64,000 bases of DNA from JAHOYW01 sp963664605 (GCA_963664605.1 OY761536.1:434001-498000), one strand, 5' to 3'; shown: positions 23,700 through 32,524, numbered from the stretch's first letter. The notes: a model not told the origin generated them from the letters alone. Translations and numbers: made by a program.

Positions 23700-25325
23700 C
23701 TACTTACCCGCCATCATTGCTTCAATGTCAGCTTTTACTTCACCAGTAGGTTTGATGTCAAAGTTTTCAACCAACACTTTGGCGACATTCGGAGAAAGGA
23801 ACGCCGGAAGTGTCGGACCAAGACGAATACCTTTAACCCCCAGAAAGAGCAACGCCAACAGCACGATAACCGCTTTCTGCTCATACCAGCCAATATCGAA
23901 AGAAATAGGCAAATCATTTATATCTTCAAGGCCGAAAACCTCCTTCAATTTCAAGGCGATAACCGCCAGGGAATAGCTGTCGTTGCATTGCCCGGCATCC
24001 AGAACGCGCGGAATTCCGCCGATATCGCCAAGTTTCAGTTTATTATAACGGTATTTAGCACAGCCGGCAGTCAGAATAATAGTATCTTCCGGCAGTTGTT
24101 CTGCCACTTCCGTAAAATAGTTTCTGGTTTTATGGCGGCCGTCACAACCAGCCATAACAACAAAACGCTTGACTGCTCCTGATTTTACCGCATCAATAAC
24201 CTTATCCGCCAAAGCCATAACCTGATTGTGGGCGAATCCGCCTACAATAGAACCGCTTTCGATCTCTTCCGGCGGCTGACAGCTTTTTGCCAACTCAATG
24301 ATCTCGCTGAAATCTTTAGCCCCGCCATCCGGCCGGTCGGCGATATGTTTTACGCCGGGATAACCAGCAGCGCCAGTCGTAAATATCCTGTCTTTATAAG
24401 CGTCTTTGACTGGAGTTATACAGTTGGTTGTCATCAATACAGGGCCGTTGAATGAAGTAAATTCTTCTCCTTGTTTCCACCATGCGTTTCCGTAGTTGCC
24501 AACCAAATGCTCGTATTTCTTGAATGCGGGGTAATAGTTTGCAGGCAGCATCTCGCTGTGCGTATACACATCGACTCCAGTTCCGGCAGTCTGCTTAAGA
24601 AGTTCTTCCATGTCTTTGAGGTCGTGCCCGGAAATGAGAATACCAGGTTTATTCCCGACTCCAATGTTGACTTCGGATATTTCCGGATTTCCGTAAGCGC
24701 CAGTATTAGCGGCATCCAGCAACGCCATAGTGGTAACTCCGCATTCTCCAGCTTTAAGCACCAGCCCCACCAGTTCATCCGCAGACAGGTCCTTGTCCAG
24801 CGCAGACAGGCCCTCAACAAGGAAAGCATAGATATTTTCATCTTCCTTGCCAAGCATTTCAGCGTGGTGGGCGTAAGCAGCGATACCTTTCAAGCCATAA
24901 GTCAGCAATGAACGTAAAGAGCGCACATCCTCGTTTTCAGTTGATAAAACGCCGACGCTGACGGCTTTTGCCGCGTACTCTGCCGGGGAACCGCTCCAGG
25001 TGACGCAATCCGGCACAGAACATACGCAAGCCCCGTCACATTTTATTTTATCACGCAATGCCAGCACTTCCGTAATTGCCGCTGAAATAGCGTCATTATC
25101 AAAGTTGGCGTTAGTGATAGTCATAAATAATGAACGCGTAATCATTTCGCCAACTTCCTTGTCGTTGACCATATCTTTACGTTCAGCAACAGTGGCGAGT
25201 CCCCTCAGGGCGAAGACCAGTAAATCCTGTAGATTGGCCGTATCTTCTTTTTTCCCGCACATTCCGGCAACAGTACAGCCTGTATTTTTGCAGGCTTCCT
25301 GACATTGATAACAAAACATACTCAT
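23700..25325 (-). CDS. hcp: Hybrid cluster protein (hydroxylamine reductase), class I
   Basis: A 541-residue Fe-S protein holding a [4Fe-4S] and a hybrid [4Fe-2S-2O] cluster. It reduces NO and hydroxylamine and protects against nitrosative stress. The N-terminal cluster motif C5-x2-C8-x8-C17-x5-C23 is the anaerobe class I spacing. Hybrid-cluster residues lie in SGHDLKDMEELL, TNCITPVKDAY, AGCDGRH, TAGCAKYRYNK and LDAGQCNDSYS. It has its own promoter and terminator. Immediately upstream on the same strand are a small regulator, a cupin, a ferredoxin and a TetR gene, consistent with a stress cluster. Confidence 0.96.
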   Translation of the reverse strand: MSMFCYQCQEACKNTGCTVAGMCGKKEDTANLQDLLVFALRGLATVAERKDMVNDKEVGEMITRSLFMTITNANFDNDAISAAITEVLALRDKIKCDGACVCSVPDCVTWSGSPAEYAAKAVSVGVLSTENEDVRSLRSLLTYGLKGIAAYAHHAEMLGKEDENIYAFLVEGLSALDKDLSADELVGLVLKAGECGVTTMALLDAANTGAYGNPEISEVNIGVGNKPGILISGHDLKDMEELLKQTAGTGVDVYTHSEMLPANYYPAFKKYEHLVGNYGNAWWKQGEEFTSFNGPVLMTTNCITPVKDAYKDRIFTTGAAGYPGVKHIADRPDGGAKDFSEIIELAKSCQPPEEIESGSIVGGFAHNQVMALADKVIDAVKSGAVKRFVVMAGCDGRHKTRNYFTEVAEQLPEDTIILTAGCAKYRYNKLKLGDIGGIPRVLDAGQCNDSYSLAVIALKLKEVFGLEDINDLPISFDIGWYEQKAVIVLLALLFLGVKGIRLGPTLPAFLSPNVAKVLVENFDIKPTGEVKADIEAMMAGK

Positions 25326-25377
25326 GTTTCATCTCCTTTAAGTTAGTTTATTTATTAACGCTAATTGCAAAAAAATT

Positions 25378-25406
25378 ATATTAGTGTATTTAGCGACCGT
25401 TTTCAA
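25378..25406 (-). promoter_or_regulatory. Promoter of hcp
   Basis: Reverse strand TTGAAA (25406-25401), 17 bp, TAATAT (25383-25378). A good AAAGGAGATG Shine-Dalgarno precedes the ATG. So hcp can be transcribed independently of the cupin gene cluster upstream. Confidence 0.5.
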
Positions 25407-25428
25407 TTTCATTTTTTTGACTGCTTAA

Positions 25429-25686
25429 TCAGTCATTAAATTTAAGCGTGACAAGTTCAGCGCTGACGCCTTTAATCAACTCTATCTTACGTTTGAGCTC
25501 TTGTATCTGCGAATCCTCTCCAACCAGTTCGCAAATTATCAAACCATGTTCTGAACAATCATTCTGAACCCCCTGGTGCAGGCCCAGCCTGGTTTTAATC
25601 AGGCATCCCCAGGCAGTAAGGGTTTTCTGAACATTGACTGCGGTTTCCTTGCGATGATCGACTAAAATCAACAATACATTTTTCAT
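25429..25686 (-). CDS. Small ACT-like protein, possible TM1266-type regulator
   Basis: An 85-residue protein with a beta-alpha-beta repeat pattern: NVLLILVDHRKETAVNVQKTL, then RLGLHQGV, then HGLIICELVGEDSQIQELKRK and GVSAELVTLKF. The layout resembles the NikR-C/ACT-like proteins annotated as iron-hydrogenase system regulators (TM1266-like). It has no DNA-binding domain. Its start is 5 bp after the cupin stop, implying one operon. The family assignment is by fold pattern only and no ligand is known. Confidence 0.55.
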   Translation of the reverse strand: MKNVLLILVDHRKETAVNVQKTLTAWGCLIKTRLGLHQGVQNDCSEHGLIICELVGEDSQIQELKRKIELIKGVSAELVTLKFND

Positions 25687-25691
25687 AATAA

Positions 25692-26036
25692 CTACTCCTT
25701 AATTATTATTGTGGCTTCGGTTGGTTTGGGCAACTTTATCACCATAACGCGCACCGGCACGTCAGACTGGTTGCTTATGTTGTGCGGAATTTTTTTCGGG
25801 CTTTTGACCAGATTATCCGCCTCAACGGTTTCGACCTCCTCTCCGATGGTAATTGTCGCTTCTCCTTCAAGTACATAAAAGACGACATCAACCGGAGTAA
25901 TATGTTTCACCAGCGAATCACCCGGTTCAAGCCGAATGTGTATTATTTCCGCAAGTTCTGAATCATAAAGCTTTGAAGCTGTTATTCCGTGCGGATTTTT
26001 CAGCATTCCACTTTTCGAGCAATTCGTAATCTCCAT
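25692..26036 (-). CDS. Cupin-domain protein
   Basis: A 114-residue single cupin. The two conserved motifs are degenerate: HIRLEPGDSLVKHITPVDVVFYVLEGEATITIGEE and then LVKSPKKIPHNISN. His in KHITP and PHNIS, plus Glu in YVLEG, could bind a metal. Small cupins of this sort often sense or process small molecules. It lies between the ferredoxin gene (9 bp) and the ACT-like gene (5 bp). No specific function can be assigned. Confidence 0.75.
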   Translation of the reverse strand: MEITNCSKSGMLKNPHGITASKLYDSELAEIIHIRLEPGDSLVKHITPVDVVFYVLEGEATITIGEEVETVEADNLVKSPKKIPHNISNQSDVPVRVMVIKLPKPTEATIIIKE

Positions 26037-26045
26037 ACGACCTCC

Positions 26046-26891
26046 TTATGTTTGGTTTATAATTTCGCCATCAAGCGATATGACATCTACTTTTACATCA
26101 AGTTCTTTACCTGAAGCTTCCAATGCTTTCCGGACAATCATTTCTGTTCCGCCACAGCAAGGCACTTCCATTCTGACAATTGTTACAGATTTAATGTTTT
26201 TCCGCATAAAAAGCTCTGTCAGCTTTTCGATATAAACATCCATTGAATTATCAAGTTTCGGACAGAATGTAATAACCATCTTGCCCTTTAAATAATGCCT
26301 GTGAAAATCCCCGAAAGCATAAGGAACGCAATCTGCCGAAATCAAAAGGTCAGCATTGTCAAAATAAGCCGCCATCGGGTTTATCAGATGCAATTGAAGC
26401 GGCCATTGGCGCAATTCAGAAGCAATAGAACCTTTCACTGTTTCTGTTTCGGGCTTCTTATCCGGCATCCGGTTAAGCAGCTTTGCCAGGGTTCCCGGAC
26501 AGCCGCCGCAAGGCTTTTGAGCAGGCTGGTCATTCAGATCCGGTATTCCAATATCATTATCCTTCAGCACATCTATAGCTATCTGCAAGAGCTTATTTTC
26601 TTTATGGTCTTTCAAATGCTTCAAATGCGCCTTGATCGTGTTCGTTCCCTTAGGGATAATATTTTGTTCCATAACCGTTTTTTCATCATATGCTTCGGCT
26701 TCGCGTTCGACGGTCGTGATCGCCCCCTCCGGGCATTCGCCAATACAAGCGCCCAGTCCATCGCAGAAAAGATCACTTATCAGGCGCGCCTTACCGTCAA
26801 TGATCTGCAAAGCTCCTTCCGGGCAATTAGGAATACATTTGCCACAGCCGTTACATTTATTCTCATCAATTTTTATAATTTTTCTTTTCAT
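26046..26891 (-). CDS. 4Fe-4S ferredoxin-domain protein (281 residues)
   Basis: The N-terminus holds two [4Fe-4S] motifs: CNGCGKCIPNCPEGAL and, spaced differently, LFCDGLGACIGECPEGAI. The middle has KPCGGCPGTLAKLL and the C-terminus VEVPCCGGTEMIV-like sequence (MEVPCCGGTEM), so additional Cys could bind a further cluster or a substrate. A conserved ISADCVPYAFGDFH segment precedes FCPKLDN. Proteins of this family occur beside hcp and flavodiiron genes in anaerobes and are assumed to deliver electrons. It starts 3 bp after the TetR gene ends. Confidence 0.85.
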   Translation of the reverse strand: MKRKIIKIDENKCNGCGKCIPNCPEGALQIIDGKARLISDLFCDGLGACIGECPEGAITTVEREAEAYDEKTVMEQNIIPKGTNTIKAHLKHLKDHKENKLLQIAIDVLKDNDIGIPDLNDQPAQKPCGGCPGTLAKLLNRMPDKKPETETVKGSIASELRQWPLQLHLINPMAAYFDNADLLISADCVPYAFGDFHRHYLKGKMVITFCPKLDNSMDVYIEKLTELFMRKNIKSVTIVRMEVPCCGGTEMIVRKALEASGKELDVKVDVISLDGEIINQT

Positions 26892-26894
26892 TTC

Positions 26895-27479
26895 TCACCT
26901 CGGGTTTAACATTTTTCTTTCAGCTTCCCAAAGCTTTTCGCCTTCTTGAACAAGATTGAACCTGCAAGCGCTCAATCCCCACTGCTTTATTAAAAGGCGC
27001 ATCGGGCCGAAAATTATTCTGAACAGCGAGATTGAATCTATATCATCACGAATCTCGCCGTTATTCTGGCCTGCGGATATTATTTTATGCATTTCAGTTC
27101 TGTGCGCATGCATAATGCTTAAAACTTTTTCTGCCAGCCGTTTGTCATCTTGAAAATTTTCTTCTGAAAACATTAATTTAGCCAGCTTAGGATTTTCAGA
27201 ACATCTCTTATACCTGTCCATTAGAAAAAATTCTATTTTATCAAGAGGCTTCAGGCCTTTTATTTCTTCGGAATTAAGAACATCAGCGGCAATTACTTCA
27301 AAAGAATCAAGCAAGGTCATAAGTATTTCAAATTTATTTTTAAAATGCCTGTAGATAGCCGGTTCAGAAATTCCAATTGCCTGAGAAATATTCTTTATTG
27401 TCAGACTTTGAATCCCTTTATCCGCGATCAGGGAAACTGATACATTTATTATTTCCTGCTGTCTTGCCGTTAAATCCAT
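26895..27479 (-). CDS. TetR-family transcriptional regulator
   Basis: A 194-residue TetR protein. The HTH is at residues 5-50: RQQEIINVSVSLIADKGIQ, then TIKNISQAIGISEPAIYRHFKNK. The C-terminal ligand domain is of the AcrR/FadR type. A 20-bp near-palindrome lies 18 bp upstream of the start and probably is its own operator. It is first in a TetR-ferredoxin-cupin-ACT cluster that runs toward hcp, and lies just downstream of arsC. Probably an autoregulated repressor; the inducer is unknown. Confidence 0.92.
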   Translation of the reverse strand: MDLTARQQEIINVSVSLIADKGIQSLTIKNISQAIGISEPAIYRHFKNKFEILMTLLDSFEVIAADVLNSEEIKGLKPLDKIEFFLMDRYKRCSENPKLAKLMFSEENFQDDKRLAEKVLSIMHAHRTEMHKIISAGQNNGEIRDDIDSISLFRIIFGPMRLLIKQWGLSACRFNLVQEGEKLWEAERKMLNPR

Positions 27480-27496
27480 ATTATCTACAATTCCAT

Positions 27497-27516
27497 GTTA
27501 GTTAATGTTCACTAAC
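27497..27516 (-). promoter_or_regulatory. Candidate TetR operator
   Basis: GTTAGTTAATGTTCACTAAC has perfect 6-bp outer arms (GTTAGT/ACTAAC) and 7 of 10 matches across the full half-sites. It lies 18 bp before the TetR start, where many AcrR/FadR-type TetR proteins bind TnAGTGAA-type palindromes. Confidence 0.65.
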
Positions 27517-27556
27517 CTAAATATATAACATAAAGAGAGAGCTGTCAACTCTCATT

Positions 27557-27982
27557 TTAAAAAAAGTCTGTTATTTTCTCAACAAAGGCGCGTATTTCAT
27601 CTCGGACGCGCCGATAACAATCAAGCTTATCTTCTTCATTATCAATATTTTTCGCAAGAGAAGGCGGGTCATCAAATCCAACATGGATCACTTTCGTTTT
27701 TCTGGTGAAAACCGGGCAATTTTCATTAGCGTTACCACAAACAGTGAACACATAATCAAAATCTATATCATCAAATTCATTAAGATGTTGCGATTTTTGC
27801 CCGCTTATATCGACACCTGCTTCCGCCATGACTTTAACCGCATAAGGGTTCAGCCCATGAGTTTCAATTCCTGCCGAATACGCCTCGACAAGATCGCTTT
27901 TCAGGGCTTTCGTCCAGCCTTCCGCCATCTGGCTCCTGCAGGAGTTTCCCGTACACAGAAATAATATCTTGATTTTATCCAT
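27557..27982 (-). CDS. arsC: Thioredoxin-coupled arsenate reductase (ArsC, LMW-PTP fold)
   Basis: Reduces arsenate to arsenite via a Cys triad. The P-loop LFLCTGNSCRS has C10 and C15, and TVCGNANENCP gives C82 and C89. C10/C82/C89 match the numbering known for Gram-positive thioredoxin-linked ArsC. HVGFDDPPSL is a further hallmark. The protein has 141 residues. It overlaps fprA by 8 bp as the last gene of the NROR-zwf-pgl-fprA operon. No arsenite efflux gene is near, so resistance would need a pump elsewhere. Thioredoxin reductase is at 10 kb. Confidence 0.9.
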   Translation of the reverse strand: MDKIKILFLCTGNSCRSQMAEGWTKALKSDLVEAYSAGIETHGLNPYAVKVMAEAGVDISGQKSQHLNEFDDIDFDYVFTVCGNANENCPVFTRKTKVIHVGFDDPPSLAKNIDNEEDKLDCYRRVRDEIRAFVEKITDFF

Positions 27983-29171
27983 TAGCGATTTCCCGGGCTT
28001 TTTCAGCTAATTTTTTACCGAGTTCCTTTGCCTCTTGCAGAATCTCTTCTGTCGGGGCAAACTGGCTCTGCAAAGGTTCTTCCAGGAGCAATTCACAATT
28101 CATAGCTTTTAAATAATCGAGAACGACATGCGCTCCCCCCTTTTTTGCCCAGCCATAAGAACCAAAGGCTACCGCGGCTTTACCTTCAGGAGCCAGTCCC
28201 TGGAGGTAGGTCAAGGCTTCCGCCACTTTAGGCATTATACCTTTGTTTAAGGTTGGAGAACCAACTGCCATTACCGCACAATCGAGGACATCGGTTGCCA
28301 GCTCTGTGATATTATCACTTTTCAAATCATGCTTCCTGACGCTGACGCCATCCTGCTCCGCTCCTTCATAAATGGCCTCGGCTATTTTTTCGGTACTGTG
28401 CCACATTGAATCAAAAAAGATCAACACTTTCGGTTTAGCTTTACATACGATCCAACGTTTGTAAGCTTCGATTATCATACCAATATTTTTGCGCCAGATA
28501 ATCCCGTGACTGGGTGCGATCATTCCAATATCAAGCCCCGCGGCACGTTCCAGAACCTTAGCAATCTGTTTACCGTAAAGCATAAGAATATTGGCATAAT
28601 AGATTGTGGCTTCATCCATGACTTCATCGATCGGCACTTCGTCATCGAATCGCTCTGAGCGAGCATAATGCTGTCCGAATGCATCCATTGAAAACAAAAG
28701 TTTTTCTTCAGGGACATAGGTGAACATTGATTCCGGCCAGTGCGCCATCGGGGTGTTCATAAAAGTTAAAGTATGGGAACCGAGTGATATCTGGGATGAT
28801 TCATCAATTATTTTAAACTTCCATTTTGAAGTATCATAGTACATTGATAAAGTTTTCTCACACTTCGCGTTACAGATCAACTCCGCGTTTACGCAGGCTT
28901 CCATCAAGACCGGCAACGAACCGGAATGATCAGGTTCAGCATGATTACATACCACGTAGTCGATTTTATCGAGAGGAGCAACTGCTTTAACATTATTTAT
29001 TAGATGTTCCGCAAACGGAGCTTTTACCGAATCAATGACCGCGATTTTTTCATCTTTAATCATATACGCATTATAAGAACTGCCCCGTTTAGTCACATAG
29101 CCGTGAAAATCCCTCACGTCCCAGTCAACGTATCCCACCCAATAAATGTCTTTTTTCAATTCTACCTGCAT
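27975..29171 (-). CDS. fprA: Flavodiiron protein (FprA/A-type)
   Basis: A 398-residue enzyme reducing O2 to water and/or NO to N2O in anaerobes. The N-terminal lactamase-like domain carries the diiron ligands H77-x-E79-x-D81-H82 (HAEPDHSGS), then MAHWPESMF, FSMDAFGQHYA and PSHGIIWR. The C-terminal flavodoxin domain (KVLIFFDSMWHSTEKIAEA; GSPTLNKGIMPKV; GSYGWAKKGG) binds FMN. It has no C-terminal rubredoxin (the E. coli norV type has one), so it needs a separate electron donor, perhaps the NROR-like protein of its own operon via a rubredoxin. It is 15 bp downstream of pgl. Confidence 0.95.
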   Translation of the reverse strand: MQVELKKDIYWVGYVDWDVRDFHGYVTKRGSSYNAYMIKDEKIAVIDSVKAPFAEHLINNVKAVAPLDKIDYVVCNHAEPDHSGSLPVLMEACVNAELICNAKCEKTLSMYYDTSKWKFKIIDESSQISLGSHTLTFMNTPMAHWPESMFTYVPEEKLLFSMDAFGQHYARSERFDDEVPIDEVMDEATIYYANILMLYGKQIAKVLERAAGLDIGMIAPSHGIIWRKNIGMIIEAYKRWIVCKAKPKVLIFFDSMWHSTEKIAEAIYEGAEQDGVSVRKHDLKSDNITELATDVLDCAVMAVGSPTLNKGIMPKVAEALTYLQGLAPEGKAAVAFGSYGWAKKGGAHVVLDYLKAMNCELLLEEPLQSQFAPTEEILQEAKELGKKLAEKAREIANG

Positions 29172-29186
29172 TATTTTACCTCGCTT

Positions 29187-29864
29187 TTATGTTACTAACC
29201 ATATAATTTCTTTAGAGCTGACTTTTTTGGCGGGAACATTTTTCCCGCTTGCCAGTAAATCTTTTTTGCCGCGGCCTTTAATCATAAATAAAACCGTTTC
29301 AGAATCCGCTATCGCCGGATAAGTCAGCGTAACCCGCCCAACGGCTGGTTTCATGTTGGACGGCGGCGGAACCGCGACAACCAGTTTATTTTTTTCATTC
29401 AATGCTTCCGAACCGGGGAAGAGTGAAGCAGTATGCCCATCTTCACCCATTCCAAGCAGCACCAAGTCAAAAAGCTTTGTCCGTCCTCCGCTTTTGAATT
29501 TCTTTAATTCTTCCGCGTAAGATACAGCCGCTTCGTCCGGCGGCAATTCCGTTTTTATCCGGTGAATATTTTTTTCTGCTGCCGGAACCTGATTTAAAAA
29601 AGCCCTCATGGCATTGCCGTAATTACTTCTTGCATCCAGCTTGTCCACACAGCGTTCATCCCCCCAGAAAAAATCCGTTTTATCCCAGGGAAAAGGCAAA
29701 TCCAGCAGCTTGCGGTAAAGCGGCAGGGGAGTTTCTCCGCCAGCCAACGCTAACGCAAAGCTTCCTGAGTATGATATTGCCTTTTCAGCCCTTTTGCAAA
29801 TCAATTTGGCTGCGGTATTATACATTTCCTCCGCGTCAGAAAAATAATCTATTCTTTTTTGCAT
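29187..29864 (-). CDS. pgl: 6-phosphogluconolactonase
   Basis: Hydrolyses 6-phosphogluconolactone, the second step of the oxidative pentose phosphate pathway. The protein has 225 residues, usual for the DevB type. It shows FALALAGGETPLPLYRKLL, DFFWGDERCVDKLDARSNYG and LVLLGMGEDGHTASLFPGS, the three family signatures. It overlaps zwf by 16 bp. Confidence 0.95.
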   Translation of the reverse strand: MQKRIDYFSDAEEMYNTAAKLICKRAEKAISYSGSFALALAGGETPLPLYRKLLDLPFPWDKTDFFWGDERCVDKLDARSNYGNAMRAFLNQVPAAEKNIHRIKTELPPDEAAVSYAEELKKFKSGGRTKLFDLVLLGMGEDGHTASLFPGSEALNEKNKLVVAVPPPSNMKPAVGRVTLTYPAIADSETVLFMIKGRGKKDLLASGKNVPAKKVSSKEIIWLVT

Positions 29865-31249
29865 ATCCTGTCGGGCCCTTTGCTGCCGAATTTATAAATT
29901 CCCGGTTTTATCTTATCTCTTTCTATCTGATGCAGGACTGGAGTAAATATATCCCATGCCGCTTCAAGTTCATCATTCCTGATAAACAAGGCTTTTTCCC
30001 CGTTGATGACATCAAGCAGCAGGCTTTCATACGCCTCGGGGATAACGGTGTCGCTGAATGCAGATTTATAGCTTAGCTCCAAATCTTTTTCCTGAAATTC
30101 CATAGTCAGTCCGGGAACCTTGCTGACTATAGTAAAATGAATGCCTTCATCCGGCTGGATGCGGATAATCAATTCATTAGCCGGCGGACAACATTCAAGC
30201 TTACAAAAAATATTTCCCGCCGGTTTGTGGAAAAGGATGCGAATCTCGCTTTTTCTGGAATCCAAACCTTTACCTGCCCGGATGACAAATGGCACTTCCC
30301 GCCACTCGTCATTATTTATTCTGAGCTTGACATTGGCAAAAGTCGGGGTAAGTGAGTCATCTGGAACTTGAGGGTCATCTGTATAACCCGTGTATTGTCC
30401 CAGCATAACATCTTCCAGTTTAACCGTTTCAATATCATGCAGCACCTTAAGCTTCCGGTCACGGATAACATCGGCGTCCAGGCTCGCGGGCTCATCCATT
30501 GCAACTAAAGCAAGCAACTGCAGCAGGTGATTTTGTACCACATCCCGGACAATGCCGTAGTTATCAAAATATCCGCCGCGCCCCTCAATTCCTATATTTT
30601 CCTGCCAGTCCACGGAAATACATTTTATGTGTCTGGCGTTCCACAGCGGCTTAAATATCTGATTGGCAAAACGCAGTACCATTATATTCTGCACCATTTC
30701 CTTACCTAAGTAATGGTCAATACGATAGAGTTGTTCCTCGGTGAACTCTTTAAGCAGTTCATTGTTCAACTCATCTGAAGAAGCACGGTCGCGGCCAAAA
30801 GGTTTTTCGATAACAACCCTGGTCCATCTATCCGCGGCATTTTTTAAAATCCCGGCAGAGCCAAGATTTTTGCTGACTTCCGGAAATATTTCCGGAGGCA
30901 GAGCCATATAAAAAAGGCGGCTGCTTTTCTCGTGCAGATTAGAAGCAAGACTCAAAAAACCATCGACAGAATCATACTGTCCGCTGCAGTAATAACAACG
31001 TTCAATAAATTTTTCAATAAAGTCTTCACACGAATGGTCCGGCGTGTAACGACAGGTGAGATTACGCATTATCTGTTCTTTAAACTCCGCCTGCTCCAGA
31101 TGACTGCGCGCAAAACCGAAAAATTGCACATTTTCAGGAAGCAGCCCTTGCGAAAATAAGGCAAACAGGGCTGGGAATATTTTGGTTTGGGCAAGGTTGC
31201 CGGAAGCGCCCAAAACGATTATATCAAGGTTTTTAAGTTCCTTCTCCAT
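29849..31249 (-). CDS. zwf: Glucose-6-phosphate 1-dehydrogenase
   Basis: Oxidises glucose 6-phosphate with NADP to the lactone. The protein has 466 residues. GASGNLAQTKIFPALFAL is the Rossmann start. VIEKPFGRDRASSDELN and the active-site RIDHYLGKEMVQNIMVLRF are intact, as is FVIRAGKGLDSRKSEIRI. It overlaps NROR upstream by 17 bp and pgl downstream by 16 bp. In this operon the NADPH or NADH it yields may feed the FDP branch. Confidence 0.96.
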   Translation of the reverse strand: MEKELKNLDIIVLGASGNLAQTKIFPALFALFSQGLLPENVQFFGFARSHLEQAEFKEQIMRNLTCRYTPDHSCEDFIEKFIERCYYCSGQYDSVDGFLSLASNLHEKSSRLFYMALPPEIFPEVSKNLGSAGILKNAADRWTRVVIEKPFGRDRASSDELNNELLKEFTEEQLYRIDHYLGKEMVQNIMVLRFANQIFKPLWNARHIKCISVDWQENIGIEGRGGYFDNYGIVRDVVQNHLLQLLALVAMDEPASLDADVIRDRKLKVLHDIETVKLEDVMLGQYTGYTDDPQVPDDSLTPTFANVKLRINNDEWREVPFVIRAGKGLDSRKSEIRILFHKPAGNIFCKLECCPPANELIIRIQPDEGIHFTIVSKVPGLTMEFQEKDLELSYKSAFSDTVIPEAYESLLLDVINGEKALFIRNDELEAAWDIFTPVLHQIERDKIKPGIYKFGSKGPDRICKKE

Positions 31250-32447
31250 ATTTAGCCCCTTTAATTTTATCCCACATCTTTGCCAGTAAAAATTGTTCCT
31301 GATACTTTCTGATATCCTTATTTGAACCGACCATTTGGACTCCAGCCAGTCCGCTGCCTTCGTAAATCAAGCCCCGGTAAACTTTCAGGTTTTCCGGTTC
31401 CAATACTTTTTCTTTAGTTTCCACAATAGAATTTACCTCCTCGTCTTCAGGAACTTCTCCTATGGAATAAATTTCAAAGTCTTTATATTTCAAGCGTATC
31501 GGAACCGGTTCTACTGTATAATTGTCCAGCTTTTCACCATTTAAATAAGCCAGAATATTACGACCGACAGCCTTTCCCTGCCGTAAAGCTTCTTTTGCGG
31601 AACATGGAGTAAGCCGGTAAAGCTGGGCGATATCACCCGCCGCAAAGATTCCAGGAGAAGATGTTTGCAAATGCTTATCCACTACTATACGCTGGTCTGT
31701 TTCAAGTCCGGCCGCGGAAGCCATTGACGTATCAAAACCAGCTCCAATTGATAAAATCGCAAAATCGCAAATCGCCCCCATATCATTATCAACATTGACT
31801 GTCAACATATTTTTGGAGTCCTTTTCAATGGACGTAACACTGTCATCAAGCAACAAATCCATATCATGGTCCCGCAATTGCGTTTCTATTAATTCTGAAG
31901 CTTTCCTGCTAAAGTTACGGGACATAAGGTGCTCCGCTTTTTCTATAACAGTAACCCGCAAGCCCCTGCTTGCAGCCCTTAATGCGGATTCTATTCCAAT
32001 AACCCCGCCGCCGATAACAGTCAGTTTCCTGCTTGTTTTCAGTTTTTCTTTTATCTTAAGTGCATCAGCATAGCTCCACAAGGGAAAAACACTGTCCGCT
32101 GTACTATCTTTATAAAATTTGGGAAGCACAGGACCGCCCCCGATGGCAACCAGCAGAGCATCAAATTTTTCCCGACTGTCATTTGTTAGAGTAACTTCGA
32201 AATTCCTATTAAAAGCTTTTACTTTTGAGTCAAGCCTAAGTTCAATACCGTTATCAGCATACCATTCTTCTTTATTCATAAAAATATCGTTTGGAGAATC
32301 CTTGTCAAACGCAAATTCAGGGAGACGTGGACGGTAATATGGAAGAACTTTTTCTGCTGAAAAAAGCATAACTTCAACACTCCTTTCCGCTATAACTTGT
32401 GCTGCCGCAACCCCGGCAGGCCCCGCACCTATTATTCCAACTTTCAT
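31233..32447 (-). CDS. NADH:rubredoxin oxidoreductase-like FAD enzyme
   Basis: A 404-residue pyridine-nucleotide disulfide oxidoreductase-like flavoprotein without a redox-active CxxC. It has the FAD motif VGIIGAGPAGVAAAQVIA, the NAD(P) fold LTVIGGGVIGIESALRAASRGLRV in the middle, and GIFAAGDIAQLY for the second FAD contact. RPRLPEFAFD is typical of NirB-N/NROR proteins. The C-terminal YEGSGLAGVQMVGSNKDI supports this. It heads a five-gene unit (NROR-zwf-pgl-fprA-arsC). A rubredoxin gene, the expected partner, is not in the window. It could instead be a nitrite-reductase-like FAD subunit or act directly on FprA. Confidence 0.85.
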   Translation of the reverse strand: MKVGIIGAGPAGVAAAQVIAERSVEVMLFSAEKVLPYYRPRLPEFAFDKDSPNDIFMNKEEWYADNGIELRLDSKVKAFNRNFEVTLTNDSREKFDALLVAIGGGPVLPKFYKDSTADSVFPLWSYADALKIKEKLKTSRKLTVIGGGVIGIESALRAASRGLRVTVIEKAEHLMSRNFSRKASELIETQLRDHDMDLLLDDSVTSIEKDSKNMLTVNVDNDMGAICDFAILSIGAGFDTSMASAAGLETDQRIVVDKHLQTSSPGIFAAGDIAQLYRLTPCSAKEALRQGKAVGRNILAYLNGEKLDNYTVEPVPIRLKYKDFEIYSIGEVPEDEEVNSIVETKEKVLEPENLKVYRGLIYEGSGLAGVQMVGSNKDIRKYQEQFLLAKMWDKIKGAKYGEGT

Positions 32448-32496
32448 CTTGATTACCTCTATCGTTTGCGGTTATATTCCTTATAATCTCTATTTT

Positions 32497-32524
32497 AATA
32501 TAACCCCCATGAATATTTATGCAA
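32497..32524 (-). promoter_or_regulatory. Promoter of the NROR-zwf-pgl-fprA-arsC operon
   Basis: Reverse strand TTGCAT (32524-32519), 16 bp, TATATT (32502-32497). The predicted start is about 40 nt before the ATG, which is preceded by AGAGG. The 234-bp gap up to the next gene otherwise holds no gene. Confidence 0.5.
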
